DNA from: Adenophora triphylla var. japonica
Lineage: Eukaryota; Streptophyta; Magnoliopsida; Asterales; Campanulaceae
Length of the DNA stretch: 64,000 bases
Direction: 5' to 3'
Assembly (NCBI GenBank): GCA_022495995.1
Contig: JAFEMH010002579.1
Span: 62,001-126,000, forward strand
The translations under genes were made by a program, and so were the position numbers. This document shows, piece after piece, positions 31,490 through 42,679 of the stretch. The notes beneath the pieces are model-generated. The model saw nothing but the letters and a program-made list of their open reading frames with translations. It was not told where the DNA came from and made no database searches. The number at the start of each line of letters is the position of its first letter. Position 1 is the first letter of the stretch.

Positions 31490-32281
31490 CTATCTGGCCC
31501 TTTCTTGAGTGACGCACAAGAGGAATGGTCCTTGGTACCGCTTCTTGTACAGGTTGCCTCCTAAAATGACATAATGGGAGGCCAACATTTTCAGGGCTTG
31601 CAAGCTCCTAGCTTTGACACCTTCTTTTGGCCGACCTTCTTCATCTCTGAAAGCTGACTCTCCATCTTTGAGGAACTGGTAAATTTGATTGTACCAGGGT
31701 TCCTTGATAGGCTCAGGTCCCAAGTCTACTTCACAACAGAAAGCCGGGGCTTCTCTTCTACCCACTCTGAAGGGTTTTATGGCTTTTCCCTCGGGAATCT
31801 CTACCAGTGAGGCTAGAGTATCTAGGGCATCTGCGAATCTGTTCTTTTCCCTTGGCAAGTAGTGGAAAGTCACTTCTCTGAACTGTCCAGTCAACTCCTT
31901 CATATGGGCATGATACCGCTGAAGATTAGGGTCCACAGTCTTCCATTTGTTGGAGACCTGATTGATGATCAGGGCTGAGTCTCCATAAACTTCGAGCTCC
32001 TTGACATTCCTTTCTAAGGCAGCTTCTAAACTAGCAATGCAGGCTTCGTACTCGGCAACATTGTTTGTGGCAGGGAAGTTCAACTTAAGGGCTATGGGCG
32101 TGTGCTCATCTTTCGGATCGACCAGTAGCATCCCTATGCCATTTCCTCTTTTGTTAGCGGCTCCATCAAAGAAAAGCTGCCATCGGTTCTCAGGCTCGAC
32201 TATAAAGATCCCTTCATCTGGGAATTGGGGTTCAGGCCCACGGTCCTCATTACTGGGAAAATTTGCCAGATGGTCTGACAA
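31490..32281 (-). pseudogene. pol: element B second (archaeal-type) RNase H
   Basis: A 263-codon frame carrying WQLFFDGAANKRGNGIGMLL, EYEACIASLEAALE, LEVYGDSALIINQVSNKW and EKNRFADALDTLASL, so D, E, D and D are all present. It is enclosed by stops at 32291-32293 (TAG where B2 has Lys) and 31488-31490 (TAG where B2 has Glu). The domain itself is undamaged. It is the Tat-specific additional RNase H. Confidence 0.9.
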
Positions 32282-32290
32282 TGCTTGACC

Positions 32291-34020
32291 CTAGATGGCC
32301 TTTCTGGTCACGTAGCTGATGTCGTATTCAGTAAAGAAGAAGGACCATTTTGCTAGACGCATCGAGAGGGAAGGTTTATCAAAGATGTACTTGATGGGGT
32401 CCATTTTCGAGACCAAGTTCACAGGGTGGGCTTGCATATAATGCTTCAGCTTACCGACTACCCAGACCAGTCCTGCACAAGTCTTTTCACATGCCGAGTA
32501 ATTGAGCTCACTTCCCTGCAGCTTCCGACTGACAAAGTAAATGGAATTTTCTACCCGAGAGTCTTTCTTCTCCTGAGCAAGCATAGCCCCAACTGCCGTA
32601 TCAGTGATAGTGAGATAGAGCAGAAGAGGTTTCTGTCTATGTGGGGGGCATAGTACCGGAGGATGTACTAAGTATGCCTTGATCTGGTCAAAGGCATCCT
32701 GGCATTCTTCGGTCCACTCTGTGTCTACATTCTTTTTCATGAGCTTGAAAATGGGCTTGCACATAGTGGTCAACTGGTTGACGAAATGGCTGATGTACTG
32801 CAGTTTGCCCATAAAGCTTTTGACTTCTGTCTGGGTTTGAGGTGGCCTCATGTCCATAATGGCTTTGATCTTTCGGGGGTCGACTTCGATACCTCGCTCC
32901 GTGACCATATACCCAAGCACTTTTCCCCTTGTCACTCCGAAGGTGCATTTAGCAGGGTTTAGTCTCATGGAATGTTGTCTCAACCTCTCAAAGAACTTTC
33001 GCAGGTCAACAAAGTGCTGTCCATCCTCGCCTTTGGAGTGAATTATCATGTCGTCGACGTAGACCTCAATCTCCTTGTGGATCATGTCATGAAAAAGAGC
33101 GGTTGCTGCCCTTTGATAAGTAGCCCCGGCGTTCTTAAGCCCAAATGGCATTACTGTATAGCAGTAAGTTCCCCACGGTGTGGTGAAGGCTGTCTTTTCT
33201 TGGTCTTCTTCGGCCATCTTGATCTGGTTGTAGCCTGCAAAGCCGTCAACGAAGGATTTGACTTCGCAGTTCGCAGTGGCGTCCACCAGGATGTCTATGT
33301 TTGGCAAGGGGTAATCGTCTTTGGGGCTGGCCTTGTTCAGATCCCGGAAATCTACGCAGCAGCGCACCTTCCCATTGGCCTTGGTTACGGTCACAATATT
33401 GGACAACCATATCAGATATTCGATGACTCTGATGAATCCTACCCGCAGTAGCTTCTCAATTTCTTCTTTGACCTGTAGAGACAATTCTGGCTTGATTTTT
33501 CTCAGTTTCTGCTTTACTGGCTTAGCATCTGGTGCTAGAGGGATTCTGTGCTCTACTATTGAACTGTCTAGCCCCGGCATATCCTTGTACGACCATGCAA
33601 AGACGTCCATGTATTCTCTGAGCAGATTAACCAGTCTGTCCCTTTCAAACCCCAGGAATAAGCTTCCAATCTGTGTCTCTTTAGGTTCCTCGATAGTACC
33701 CAAGTTAACACTCGTCAAAACCTCCTCGGCAGCTTGGGCTCGGTTTTCCTCTTTTTCTGTAACCTGCTTAAAGATTTCTTTAATGTATTGTTCGTTTAGT
33801 GTGTTTGCATCTTGTTCAAATGATTCATTATTAACTGTTGTTAAGTTTTGAGTTAATTTATCATTTGTTAAGTTGGCAATAAGAGGATACTCAGAAAGAT
33901 CTGTCATTTCATTCAAAGCAAGGGGAAAGATGACATTGATTACATGTTCATAATCCTCGGGCGTGAGGCCTTCGGATGACTCGGAGGACTGGAATTCAAA
34001 GATTCCTGACTCAACTGACT
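32291..34020 (-). pseudogene. pol: element B reverse transcriptase and linked RNase H
   Basis: A 541-codon frame (33916-32291) plus upstream in-frame sequence to about 34020 (ESGIFEFQSSESSEGL). Linker DLSEYPLIANLTNDKLTQNL; RT with CVDFRDLNKASPKDDYPLPN, FVDGFAGYNQIK, AFTTPWGTYCYTVMPFGLKN and intact YVDD (33050-33061, residues 286-289); then connection and degenerate RNase H (KPLLLYLTITD, SRVENSIYFVSRKL). Stopped by a TAG at 32291. Upstream, the sequence jumps at about 34020 to a gag-region segment, deleting protease. Confidence 0.94.
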
Positions 34021-34209
34021 CTTGACCCTACACTACTTATTGACTCGAAGTGTTTGACGCGGGTTGGACTGGGGTTTACTTTTTTCTGCTGTTGCCCTGG
34101 GGAGTAGCAGTCTTGTCAGCATTCTTCAGAAATTTGGAGACTTCAAATTGATCAAAAACTTGCCGGAAATCATTGGTAGGCCGGTACCTTGGAAAGATGG
34201 TGAGAGGAG
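34021..34209 (-). other. deletion junction and Gln/Pro-rich gag remnant in element B
   Basis: To the left the sequence follows B2 up to 60235; to the right it follows the gag-protease linker region. The protease, G-patch-like segment and half of the linker present in B2 (60240-61774) are missing. The remnant reads as low-complexity Gln/Pro-rich coding sequence with stops. Confidence 0.65.
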
Positions 34210-34869
34210 CTAGAGTAGCTTAATGCAACTCTCGGCGAGCTCGTCTGTGACAACTGGACTCATTGACTGAAGAGTCTGGCTCATCTTATCAATACACTGC
34301 TGATAACTCATTTTCTCTTTACTGATCTTTGATACCACGGCCTTGTCAGTATAGCCAACATGAGGGTTGGCCTGGATAATGCTGATGAAGTCTTCTTCAG
34401 AAGGGACCTTGATTCTTCCTTGATTGGCCATGTATTCTATGGGTTTTCTGTATTCTGCTTCCAAATCTGCTAGCTTCTCATTGAACTTCACAATGGCGAC
34501 AAACTCAGAACTTTCTGCCTCGAGAGGGTCACTAACTACAGGGGTATCAGGCTGGACTGCATTTTAAATGACGGGTTTCTTGGTAGGTTCCTTGGCATAA
34601 CTAACGTAGTAGCCAAACTTGCCTGAAGGCTCCCCTAAAGTTCCAACGCTCTTGTCCCCGGCTTCGTATCTTTCTTTTAATTTCTGTTGCATGGACTTCC
34701 TCTTCTTCTTCTTTCTTGAAGGAGCATTTTCATTAATCCATTCTTGATACTCATATTCCAGACAGTCTTCACAGTCACACATATCATACCAGATGTGGGG
34801 TCTGGGTTGAACTGGGATGGCCTCTCCGACTACTTGGTCATTACCATTGTTGACTACCACGTTGGCCAT
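34210..34869 (-). pseudogene. gag: element B gag remnant: HIWYD linker and one repeated-domain unit
   Basis: The first frame (34869-34564) has PHIWYDMCDCEDCLEYEYQE, QQKLKERYEAGDKSVGTLGE and KFGYYVSY, the block found downstream of gag core in A. The second frame (34491-34210) has a single unit of the roughly 85-residue domain (KFNEKLADLEAEYRKPIEYM to MSYQQCIDKMSQTL). The capsid core and zinc knuckle are absent. The two frames are separated by a stop near 34564. Confidence 0.72.
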
Positions 34870-36655
34870 TTTGACACTGGAAAGTTGAGACTTGAGGATT
34901 CTGGCGAACTGTCTGAGAATTCTGTGCTAACAAGTCGCTGACCCGGTGTTCTCACCCACTTCTTTCTCGCAATGGGAAAGGGATAGGAGAGGTTTAGACT
35001 CGGGGTAGGTGTTTAGGCTGAAGGCTCAAGCAATATGCAAATTAAGAATCTTCAAGTTTACTTAAAACAGTGTCTTTTATTAATTTCTATTTGGTTGGAA
35101 AAGGGGTTCTGCCCTTCTTTTTCGCAACTACTCTAGATCCTGGATCAGTGGGTTCCGTCACTACGTCTATAAGCCCCTCGTATTCCACCTGTATTTCGAC
35201 CTCCCAGGGTGGACAGCCCCGGGCGAGGGTCCTATAGGGCACGCGGATCCCACCGACCGAGAGAGAAGAACGCTCCTAACGGGTCTAGCGGGTCATAGGA
35301 ACTTTTAACGCATGAGCGATGCGAATTATAGTCAAGGCAATACCGGGAAAGTCTCGTCTTTCAGCCTTAACAGAATTTCGGCAGAATTTCGCTTGTGCGA
35401 TTGACGTTTTGACTTTTCGGTAATGTCCGAGAAGATAATAGGCATGGGTCGGGTGGTAAAAGCCGGATGACACAGTGTCACATTGAACTTCGTTGCATAC
35501 GTCGTGCGTGAGTCAAGATCGAAGTCAATGCCGGGTCAAGATCTTGCCAATTTTTCCTTGTCGGAATTTTGGCAGAGCTTCGCTTGAGCGAAAGATCTTT
35601 TGGATTTTTGGCATGGACTTGGTCTCGACTCTTACGCATTTTGTGCAGGTCAAGGTCAAATTCAATGTCGGAGTCAAGATTCTACCGATTTTTCCTTGTC
35701 GGAATTTCGGCAGAGTTTCGCTTGAGCAAAAGATCTTGACTTCCGTTATGGACTAAGGCTTGACCCTTACGGGGACATGCAACTGGGCTATATGACATAG
35801 ACTAGACCAAAAACCAACCAAAAGTCACGGTTTTTTTGAAATGTGTGACACGGACTGTGCATTGGTCGACACTGGCTGCCATGGGGAGTTTGGGGTGATT
35901 CCGTGCGCGCCCAGGAGCATCGTAAGGCTGTCCGTGACTGCAGCTGAAAAACCACCCCGGGTTTAAAGGGTGCATGCAAAGTGTACATGATATATAAGGT
36001 GCGCGTAATGTGCGGCCTCCTAAAAATATTCCTTTTTGAGTTAAAACAGAGATTTTTAGAAATGTGTTTTAAAGGAATGATTTTTCGGGACGGGGAAAAA
36101 TGCAACAGATAAGGCACGTAAATTTTCTGGGAGCCCCAGTCAGTCTTAGAACTGAATAGCCCTTAGAACTGAATAGCCCCAAGCTGCTAAGGCTGCCAGA
36201 TTAACCTCAATTTTTCCTGGTGGAATTGCCACTGAGGCCGCCCGGTCAGAATCCAAGGAGGATTGAGCCGTACGACTGCATGGATCAATTTTCCAGGTTC
36301 CACTCCTTTGCAATTTCAGGTTGCTTCCCAAACATTTTAGGCACCTTTTAGCCTTAAGAAGGCTTCCTGTTCAGAGTATGCACAATTCCCAAGATGCAAA
36401 TGATGCAATGCAAGGTAAAGAAAGCAAGCACGATAAATGGAATTCGCGACGGGAGTCTAACCCGCTCAAAGGAAAAAAGCTTTCTTTTTAGTTTTTTTTT
36501 TTTATTTTTCAAAAAGAGATACCGGTACGTGGGATTGTTAAACCACCGTTTATCTCAAGCCCCGGGTTAGGGAGCGATACAGGAAGGTTAAATGGTTTCC
36601 ACCTATATACCGGGTATCGTTTATTTTGAAAATGAAAGCTTTTCTCCTTTGGGAT
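34870..36655 (-). other. element B untranslated leader with internal repeats
   Basis: Contains the leader block shared with A and B2 (35090-35280), then three diverged repeats of about 130 bp at about 35330-35420, 35510-35610 and 35645-35735, each with TCGGCAGA and TTCGCTTG. A degenerate pair of family-2 palindromes occurs at about 36235-36280 (GGCCGCCCGGTC, GAGCCGTACGACT). No supported coding frame. Confidence 0.65.
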
Positions 36656-36673
36656 TCCCCAGCAGAGTCGCCA
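36656..36673 (-). other. element B primer-binding site
   Basis: The minus strand reads TGGCGACTCTGCTGGGGA, three bases inside the 5' LTR. Same type as in A. Confidence 0.9.
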
Positions 36674-36676
36674 AAC

Positions 36677-38392
36677 TGTGAATGTGTGCCCTAATTCCAA
36701 TTTTTTGTGTTTTTTTTAGTTTGGATTCACGCGAGTTTGAAAACATCCGGTTTAATTTGAAAAACGGAGTCGCCACGCCATTTTGATTTCCTCAAAACTT
36801 TGAAAAAAAGGATTTAGGGTTCGGAGGTTAAGTTACCCCTTGGGAAGAACGGATCGTCGTTCACCGAAGGTGCCTTGCCGTAGCAAGTCTCCCTAGATTC
36901 CATTTTTCGTGCTTGCTTGCGTGCATTCTTGTGTGCATGTGTTGAAAAGAGGGGGGGGGGGAATGTCCCAAGTTGTCTTCCGGACGTACAAACCATTTAG
37001 TTGGTTGTCGCTCGGGATTCCTTGGATTTTTATGTGTTCAGAACTTTGATCCCGTCCTCATCTTGGACTTGTGATCATCGCTATTTGACCTTGGGTCTTG
37101 CGTGATCGAGAGAAGGACTCTCTTTTATAGTCCAAAATGAGGTTCTTTAGAAAAGGAGTGTCCTTAGCCCATCAATCCTACGCCTTGAGACGATTGAGCT
37201 TATATTGGGGCTATCATGATCGTCTCAAGCGATAATCGGAGATATAGGTTCAAGGTTTATCCCTTTCTAAAGAGATTTTGGCACCTTTAATGGAAGAAAC
37301 GATGTAAAGATAGGATATTTACACCGGTCCGTTCCGAAGGTTGCATCAAGTACCAATTGGGGATTAGGGGATGCATGTTAAAAATGACATTTTTAGTGAA
37401 AAGATGACATTTTTGGGGTGCAAACGATGCTTTTGATTTGCAAAGGATGCTTTTTTCATGTAAAGAAAGGATTTTTAATGCAAAGGATGCATTTTCATGT
37501 AAAGAAAGGATTTTTAATGCAAAGAATGCATTTTCATGTAAAGAAATGATCTTTAATATAAAGGATGCATTTTTATGTATAAAATTGAGTTTTAGGGTGC
37601 AAAGGATGCAATTTGAGTATAAAAATTACATTTTTATATGCAAAGGATGCATAAAGATATCATTTTTATGTAAAAAAGGGATTTTTAGGTGCAAAGGATG
37701 CACCTTTAACGCAAAGATTACATTTTTTATGGGCAAAGGATGCTTATTTCATGCCAAGGATGCAAAGGGGGAGGGGGTATGATTTATTTGAATAAAGATA
37801 GGATCTTTAACAACAAATACCAAGTCCCAAGCAAGATAATAGTAATATATGAATGCAAGGAGCAATTATATCACATAAACAAGCATAATGCATGGTAAAG
37901 AGGTGAGAGGTTACCAATGGTGGTGACCTCTTCTTCTTTGGATCTTGCCTAGTGGATGGACCAACTTGGAAGGCTTCAAGGAGGAGGGAGGTGGCTTCTT
38001 GGCACTCTTCAACTTCTTGGATTTTCGCAACAGGGCTTGAATAGAGCTTTTGGTGCTGAATATGGTATGTTATTGTTCTTCAAAATGGGTAGAGGAGGGC
38101 TCTATTTATAGGCAGTCTGGATAAGCTAATAAGGCTGTGCGGCTAGGAGTCTTCTCCTAATGCAGCCGTGCGGCATTATCCAGTATGACTCAGTATGTTT
38201 CTAGAATCATGCAAGGTGGCACTTCTAGAAGGTTTTCCATATTAAGGGAAACGTGCCCTTTTAATTTAAATCAGTCCCTTCATTCCTCGGAAGGTTCGGA
38301 ACAGTTCCGGAACTGCTCCCGGACTTTAGGAAAGTCCGAGGAATTGCTAGAAAACTTAACCGGAAGGCATGAGCCAGATTTGGGTACTTACA
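36677..38392 (-). repeat. element B 5' LTR (1716 bp)
   Basis: Same sequence as 22262-23976 with scattered substitutions and small length changes in homopolymers. Starts TGTAAGTACCC at 38392 and ends ATTCACA at 36677, next to the PBS. The target duplication CCTGG follows at 38393-38397. Confidence 0.95.
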
Positions 38393-38397
38393 CCTGG

Positions 38398-39439
38398 GGA
38401 GAGGCTGGCTTGGCCGTGCTCTTCTTTGTTTTGGATATATATTCCCGAGGGGAGGAGAACTTTCTATCCTGTTTCCAGTTCGCTTTGGATGTGAGCTCTC
38501 TTTTTCTCTTCCTTGTCTCGTTTTTACTTGTCTGTATCTATTTTGTAGTTGACACTCTTTCCTATCGTCTTTTCAGGTGTGGTTCTATGAGGTGTTCCAT
38601 CCACAGCGGTGGGGTATCAAGGAGGAGTATGCTCTCCTGTTTCCTGCTATGCTGACCTGGCAGAAGGAGGCCAGGAAACTGGGGAGGACGAGGAGCCCGC
38701 AAGTGATGGCTAGGGATCCTCCTGTCTACATGCTGCAGCCATTGCTAGGGATCCTCCTGTCTACATGCTGCAGCCATTGCTTATGGACATGGATGAGTTG
38801 CAACGGTGTAGGCTAGGAATGCCTTTTGCTGAGAATGTCCTCGAGGATGCTGACTATGACATCTTTCGAAGGATGAGGTTGAGGAGCCCGCAAGTGATGG
38901 CTAGAGAAGGGGAATATCCTTCACGTCCCAGAGATCCTCCTGTCCCCCGTACTCACTTCGCGTATGAGGGCATTGGTGGTTCCCGCAGGCGGTTGATGGT
39001 TCCAATTCTTGAGCAGGCGAGACCTCGATATCGAGTCGATCCCGGCGCTACTGTGAGTATCTTGTTAATTTCATGTACTGTACTCACTTTCTGCATATGT
39101 GCATCTGTGCTGTTCTTTCCGTCATTTGGTCGCTTCCCTAATTTGTAGGTTTCGGGACGTACCCATGATTTGACTGTTAGACGTCTGAAGGGGGTGACAG
39201 GTTTCGCCCAACGGCTTCTTGACTACCTACGGTGCGGTTCCAGGAGAAGTGCGGCTGTTCATGAGCCTATGCCCTCCAGGTCGTCTATTTCTAGGGACTC
39301 ATCTGCTTCCACGGTTGGCAGGATAGATGCGAAGCAGAGCTTTGGTCGGTCTCCTGATTGGCAGGGTGAGACTTCTGGATCGCAGGCCCGTCATTCTTCG
39401 TATTCGGGATTTGAGCATGGGGGACCTTCGAGAACATAG
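38398..39439 (+). pseudogene. element C antisense gene 1, rest of exon 2 and exons 3-4
   Basis: Exon 2 resumes with GEAGLAVLFFVLDIYSRGEE and ends at 38490 (donor GTGAGC). Intron 2 is 86 bp; exon 3 runs 38577-39052, intron 3 is 96 bp, and exon 4 runs 39149-39439 (RTHDLTVRRLKGVTGFAQRL to GFEHGGPSRT, then TAG). Exon 3 holds a direct duplication of about 34 bp (GGATCCTCCTGTCTACATGC, at 38717 and 38751), which shifts the frame. Intron positions and phases match B and B2. Confidence 0.8.
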
Positions 39440-40095
39440 GCGCAGGGGCGTTATTCCTCGTACATCGAAGTGGATGACTTCATGAGTTACCTGTTTGCCA
39501 CACTGCGGCAGAGTTTTCGAGTGCTCGAATGACGTGCAGGATTCGGAGAAGTCCTGTTATATCTTAGATAGCTATATGTACTGCTTATCTTAGACATTGT
39601 TTGTATTCGGGATGCCCTTGTTCTAGGGCGAAACTTTGTACATTTTATTATCTTGATTGTTTTTACTTTTGGCATTTAACGGAACCAGAAAAGCAAGTAG
39701 ATTAATCAAAATAAATAATGACGGAAAATGCACTAAATAACAGATTTGAACAAGTAAAATTTACTGCTATTATGCACTGTTATTATTATTCGCACTGTCG
39801 CACGAGCTCGAAATGGATTTGGCATTGTAACGGAAATGGTTCACGGTTGTTTAGCTGATTTAGACAGAAGGTGAATAGGGCGTATCGTGGAATGGACAAG
39901 GGGACATTGATGTAGCAAGGTTGCAGTTTGACTATGTCAACCTGCAAGACAGGCCGGCCGGCCAGTTCCTCAATTTCGACTTCTTTAAATTGCAGTTCAG
40001 TTTTGCAGATTTCAGAAATCCTAAGCTGTTTCTATTGATCCTTGAAGCTGGAAATCTGTTCTTCCCTTCAAAATCTTGAAATTTCTTCATTTTTC
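39440..40095 (+). promoter_or_regulatory. intergenic region and promoter of element C antisense gene 2
   Basis: No gene. The palindrome GGCCGGCCGGCC (39952-39963), in the context AAGACAGGCC and followed by CTCAATTTCGAC, is the family-1 motif also found before the LTR TATA box of A. A TTTAAAT run follows at 39984. The ATG of gene 2 is at 40096. Confidence 0.6.
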
Positions 40096-41491
40096 ATGGC
40101 CACGTTTCCAAAGTTGCCCTCAGATGCAAGAGCAATTCTTGGATAGGTTCAAGACGTGGGTGAGGCACCATATGAGGCATAACAAAGAATTTTTCGAAAG
40201 TTGTTATCGGGTGAAGTCGGTTTGGGCTTTGAAGGAACTTTCCCATGACTGGGATCTTTTGAGAGCTACGGCTCGTTTCTGGGACATGAGAAGACACATT
40301 TATAGTTTTTCGTACAACGAGATCACGCCCACGTTCAAAGATTTTTGCCCTATCCTTGGAGGACCTGAGGTGGAGCAGGTTGCTCTTCCTTTGACAGGAG
40401 GAATGACAACCGTTGAGAAGTTGATGTCTCTTCTTGGCGTTTCTGTCGAAGAAGCTTACGGGATGTTGATACCTCACACTGACTATATTGACATCTCCGG
40501 GATCCCAGATAGGTTCACGAGTGCTGACTGGAGCGTTGCTGCATGGGAAATTTTTACTCTGTGCACGATAGGCACTCTGTTCATGCTTACGTCGCTAGGA
40601 GTATACCAACACAGGGTTCTGGACATGGTGGGGCATTTTCGGGGCGGAGAGGACATCATGCCCTTGATCTTAAGCGAGACTTTACATGGCATTGATCGAA
40701 TGGTGACTGATAGCTGGTACACCCTTGGAAATAGAAGGCAGTCAAGCTGACTGGGAGCTTTGGATGGCCAAACTCCGCACACATCATTTGCTATGGTGGT
40801 TTCCTCATTGGAAACTGCAGACGTGTCGGACCGTTCAGGATGGTCTTCTCAATGTCATAGTTTCGGGGCTTTCCCAGTCTTCTTTCTATATCCCGTCCTT
40901 GGTATCACAGCAATTTGGGATGGAGCAGGTTCCTTTGATGGATTCAGCGATGTTGCTACCTTTGAGGTGGGATCACTCTTCATGGACAACCCTTCGACGT
41001 TCTTGCTTCTTATGCGGTTGTGGCGGCAATATGTGTCTTTTCCAGTTAGGGTTCTCTTTCACCGGAGAGGGAGCACTGTTCTATCCACTGGTTACTTGAA
41101 CTGGTATGAGGAGTGTATAGGGGAGACATAAATGGCACTTTTGTGGAGGCGAAGTGAGCTTTTGGGCCTTAATCGCCGTGACAGCTCGAATTTGAGGAGG
41201 GCCGAAGCGATGGCTAATACTCAAGATAGTACGGGGGATAATATGGTGGACTATGAGGTCAACGTGAGTCAGTTGGCAGACATGAGCACGGATATGATGG
41301 CTCGAAGAGAGGCAGCTCATGATAGAGCTAGGGAAAGGGCTGCATTGGCGGCAATGGGTTTGACAGAGGCATCGGGAAGGATCCCAGAGCCAGGCAGGAG
41401 AACGACAGGGATATTTCCTGTGAAAGCGAAGAATACCCGCCGCGTAAAAGGGAAGGGAAGGAAAGATGAAGGACCGAGCACGAGTGGCTAG
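40096..41491 (+). pseudogene. element C antisense gene 2: PMD/DUF7745-like protein, broken
   Basis: The likely start MATFPKLPSD is followed by a frameshift into DRFKTWVRHHMRHNKEFFES. The core block FWDMRRHIYSFSYNEITPTF with KDFCPILGG matches B and B2 at about 40% by eye. A deletion near 40740 removes about 40 residues present in B2 and shifts the frame; further breaks lie near 41000-41130. The last part (41132-41491) ends in a basic tail (KNTRRVKGKGRKDEGPSTSG). Same single-exon layout and position as in family 2. Confidence 0.78.
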
Positions 41492-41943
41492 ATTGACCTT
41501 CCAGTACGGAATATCCACCCACTGTCATTGTAGACATATTAGATTTAATTAAGTATTTTATTTTGCTTTGCAAGCATGTAGTGAGTCGAGAGTAGACCGT
41601 GCTTGAACTCATGAAAAAGTGTTTTAACTGTAATGAATTCACGGGTTAATTTAAGAGTTTTTCAAGACACAAGTGATTGGTGCCGAATTTGAAATTTTAT
41701 TTGTTTTTTAGACTGAACCAATGATGGCTGCCTACGTTCCCCTTTTACAAATGGACTAAGGGGCTCAGGTCATCGTAGTTCGACTCTTTTGAGAGAGGGA
41801 AAAATAGAAGTGGGATGAATAGTGCAACCCTGAGTTTTACCTAGACCATTTTGAGGATGTGTCTAGTTGGGTATTACACTTTTAGCACTTTGATTTTACT
41901 GTTTGGGGGAATATGGGGAAAGAAAGTTGACTCGATTTCTTCC
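41492..41943. other. convergent intergenic region of element C with conserved hairpin
   Basis: Noncoding but conserved with family 2: AGAGTAGACCGTGCTTGAAC at about 41589, the CTACG...CGTAG hairpin at 41732-41778, and a CCTAGACC...TGGGTATTAC block near 41840. Here it is present once, without the duplication seen in B and B2. Confidence 0.7.
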
Positions 41944-42679
41944 TCAAACGAAGTATCTGCGGAGCTTGCTTCCGTTTACTGGGTTGACAAAAGGGTTTCC
42001 ATCCAAATCGGCTAGCTTCATTGCTCCTCCTGAGAAGATCTTCTGTACCACGAACGGGTCTATCTAGGTAGGTTCCCACTTTCCGAGGAGATTGGTCTAT
42101 GTGGGAGGCTTTTCTTTAAGCACTAAGTCACCTTCTCTGATGTCTCAGGTCTTGACTTTTTTATCAAATGCTCGGGCCATTCGGCTTTGGTAGGCATGAG
42201 TATGTTCCATGGATTTCAATCTTCGTTCATCGAGTAGAGCCAGTTCGTCATGATGGCTTTGGAGCCATTCGACTTCGTTGATCCCGTTTTCCAAGAGGAC
42301 TCACAGGGAGGGGATTTCTAGTTCAACTGGTAACATAGCTTCCATCCTATATGTCAGTACGAAAGGAGTTTCACCAATAGCAATTCTGACTGATGTTCGG
42401 TATCCCTAAAGTGCCAAGTGCATCTTTTCAGGCCAATCTCGTCCTCATACGGCCATCTTTCTGATTATCCTTGCAAGAGTCTTGTTTGCTGCCTCTACTG
42501 CGCCATTAGTCTGTGGTCTATAGGGAGAAGACTTGTGACTTGTAATTCTAAACTTGGTTAACAACTGGTCACAATCTCATTTGAAGTGGGTCCCGTTATC
42601 GGATATGATCTCGTTGGACACTCCGTATCTGCACATGATGTTTTCCTTGATGAACTCGGCCACCTTCTTGGAATTCAGC
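41944..42679 (-). pseudogene. pol: element C integrase, truncated and broken
   Basis: From the C-terminal end PVNGSKLRRYFV back to the core (CRYGVSNEIISDNGTHF-like, NGAVEAANKTLARI). Several stops and frameshifts. The sequence breaks at about 42679, in the part encoding LNSKKVAEF, and continues directly as RT thumb. The integrase N-terminus, second RNase H and linked RNase H are deleted. Confidence 0.85.

Larger units (their letters stand above)
22262..38392 (-). mobile_element. element B: complete-length Tat-lineage Ty3/gypsy retrotransposon (16,131 bp)
   Basis: Bounded by LTRs at 22262-23976 and 36677-38392 that agree at roughly 97-98% by eye. The flanks are CCTGG on both sides (22257-22261 and 38393-38397), a 5-bp target duplication; removing the element and one copy restores the reading frame ...GFAW-GEAGL... 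of element C. Minus-strand order: 5' LTR, PBS, leader, gag remnant, RT, RNase H, second RNase H, integrase; then two plus-strand genes; then spacer and 3' LTR. Protease and most of gag are deleted, so it is non-autonomous. Confidence 0.96.

Noticed and set aside
33321..33851. Long plus-strand frames opposite RT (also 8717-9244 and 59537-59998)
   Set aside because: They recur in every copy because they mirror the conserved RT codons; no start context or protein similarity.
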